Source: Algoriphagus kandeliae (GTDB lineage Bacteria > Bacteroidota > Bacteroidia > Cytophagales > Cyclobacteriaceae). Taken from it: 64,000 bases of DNA. A program made the position numbers and the translations under genes. How positions within the stretch are numbered: the first letter of the stretch is position 1; each line of letters begins with the position of its first letter. The DNA is taken from NCBI RefSeq assembly GCF_004571135.1, contig NZ_SPSB01000002.1, positions 310,001-374,000 of the forward strand, written 5' to 3'. The notes under the pieces were generated by a model. It was given only the letters and a program-made list of their open reading frames with translations, did no database searches and was not told the origin of the DNA. Shown in pieces: positions 63,582 to 64,000 of this stretch.

Positions 63582-64000
63582 TTGGATAGAGCATCTTTCC
63601 TTTCCATATATCATTCGGATCCTTTCTTACGGACTTTCACTGAAAAGCTCGCGCAAAGCCCCAAGGGGAATTTCCAGATTCGGGGACTTTCCGGCAGTTT
63701 GGATATGGTGGTTTTTACGACCATTGTTCAGCGAATGGGAGGATTTCATCTGATTATTGCTCAGGATAAAGAAGAAGCTGCCTATCTCAATACCGACTTG
63801 CAAAATCTCACGGGCAAGGAGGATTACCTGGTTTTTCCTTCCAGTTTTAAAAAGCCCTACCAATATGAGGAAGTGGACAATGCCAATGTGCTGCTTCGTT
63901 CCGAGATTCTCAGCCATGTGCTTAATGCTCAGGAAGAAGATCAAATTCTGATCACCTACCCTGAAGCTTTGTATGAAAAGGTAATCAATAAGCGATCCCT
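63582..64000 (+). CDS. mfd: Transcription-repair coupling factor Mfd, 5' part
   Basis: Open to the right edge, about 139 codons are present. The frame reads DRASFLSIYHSDPFLRTFTEKLAQ, then GLSGSLDMVVFTTIVQRMGGFHLIIAQDKEEAAYLNTDLQNLTG and YLVFPSSFKKPYQYEEVD, matching the UvrB-like N-terminal region of Mfd in Bacteroidota. The best visible start is TTG at 63582; no ATG precedes it after the TGA at 63538. Mfd displaces stalled RNA polymerase and recruits UvrA. It is divergent from the oxidase-like gene. Confidence 0.85.
   Translation, partial: MDRASFLSIYHSDPFLRTFTEKLAQSPKGNFQIRGLSGSLDMVVFTTIVQRMGGFHLIIAQDKEEAAYLNTDLQNLTGKEDYLVFPSSFKKPYQYEEVDNANVLLRSEILSHVLNAQEEDQILITYPEALYEKVINKRS

Overview
The window looks like a chromosome segment of a Bacteroidota bacterium, most likely Cytophagales (Cyclobacteriaceae, Algoriphagus-like). 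The grounds are a gliding-motility lipoprotein GldD, a TonB-dependent receptor with an N-terminal carboxypeptidase-like domain, many Cys-lipoproteins and SPs ending in xxSQ/GQ, a class of carotenoid ketolase common in the group, and moderate GC. Species assignment is inference. No rRNA, tRNA or CRISPR array was seen.

Region 0-26 kb is ordinary core and metabolic content. It holds ispH next to a crtW-type ketolase, a TonB receptor, aqpZ, a PLP decarboxylase, recG, a sodium:solute symporter and gldD. A compact minus-strand operon carries three kynurenine-pathway enzymes (haaO-kynU-kmo) plus a nitroreductase, ending in a strong bidirectional terminator. It is followed by an M19 dipeptidase, then a minus-strand operon of two DUF4382 lipoproteins with ribD and a free-methionine-sulfoxide reductase, then dgt and ccmB.

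Region 26-44 kb is a mix of envelope, electron-transfer and unrecognised secreted proteins. It includes a RAYT (IS200-like REP-associated transposase) bracketed by paired palindromes, a lipoprotein with cytochrome c plus PQQ-type propeller, an OmpA-family protein, a di-heme peroxidase, an erythromycin-esterase-like protein, FISUMP and WG-repeat proteins, and an ADP-ribosylglycohydrolase-like lipoprotein.

Region 44.7-58 kb is accessory and repeat-rich. The intergenic spaces hold at least four families of dispersed repeats: paired REP-like hairpins related to those around the RAYT, a ~40-bp element with three CATAG words (about 14 copies), a ~410-bp duplicated structured block, and a ten-unit 21-bp tandem array. 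Three AT-rich genes at 52.4-54.6 kb follow, and one of them sits between two attC-like sites in the arrangement of an integron gene cassette, although no integrase is in view. Then come fumC and stretches of low-complexity intergenic words.

Region 58-64 kb returns to core content: ridA, a LemA/TPM-domain operon, a two-DTG retropepsin-like protease with a PDZ domain, a Fur-family regulator, a SRPBCC protein, an oxidase subunit III-like protein and the 5' end of mfd running off the window.

The most noteworthy candidates are the RAYT-linked repeat network between 26 and 52 kb and the cassette-like unit at 53.7-54.7 kb. Both are read directly from the sequence; their biological roles are inference.
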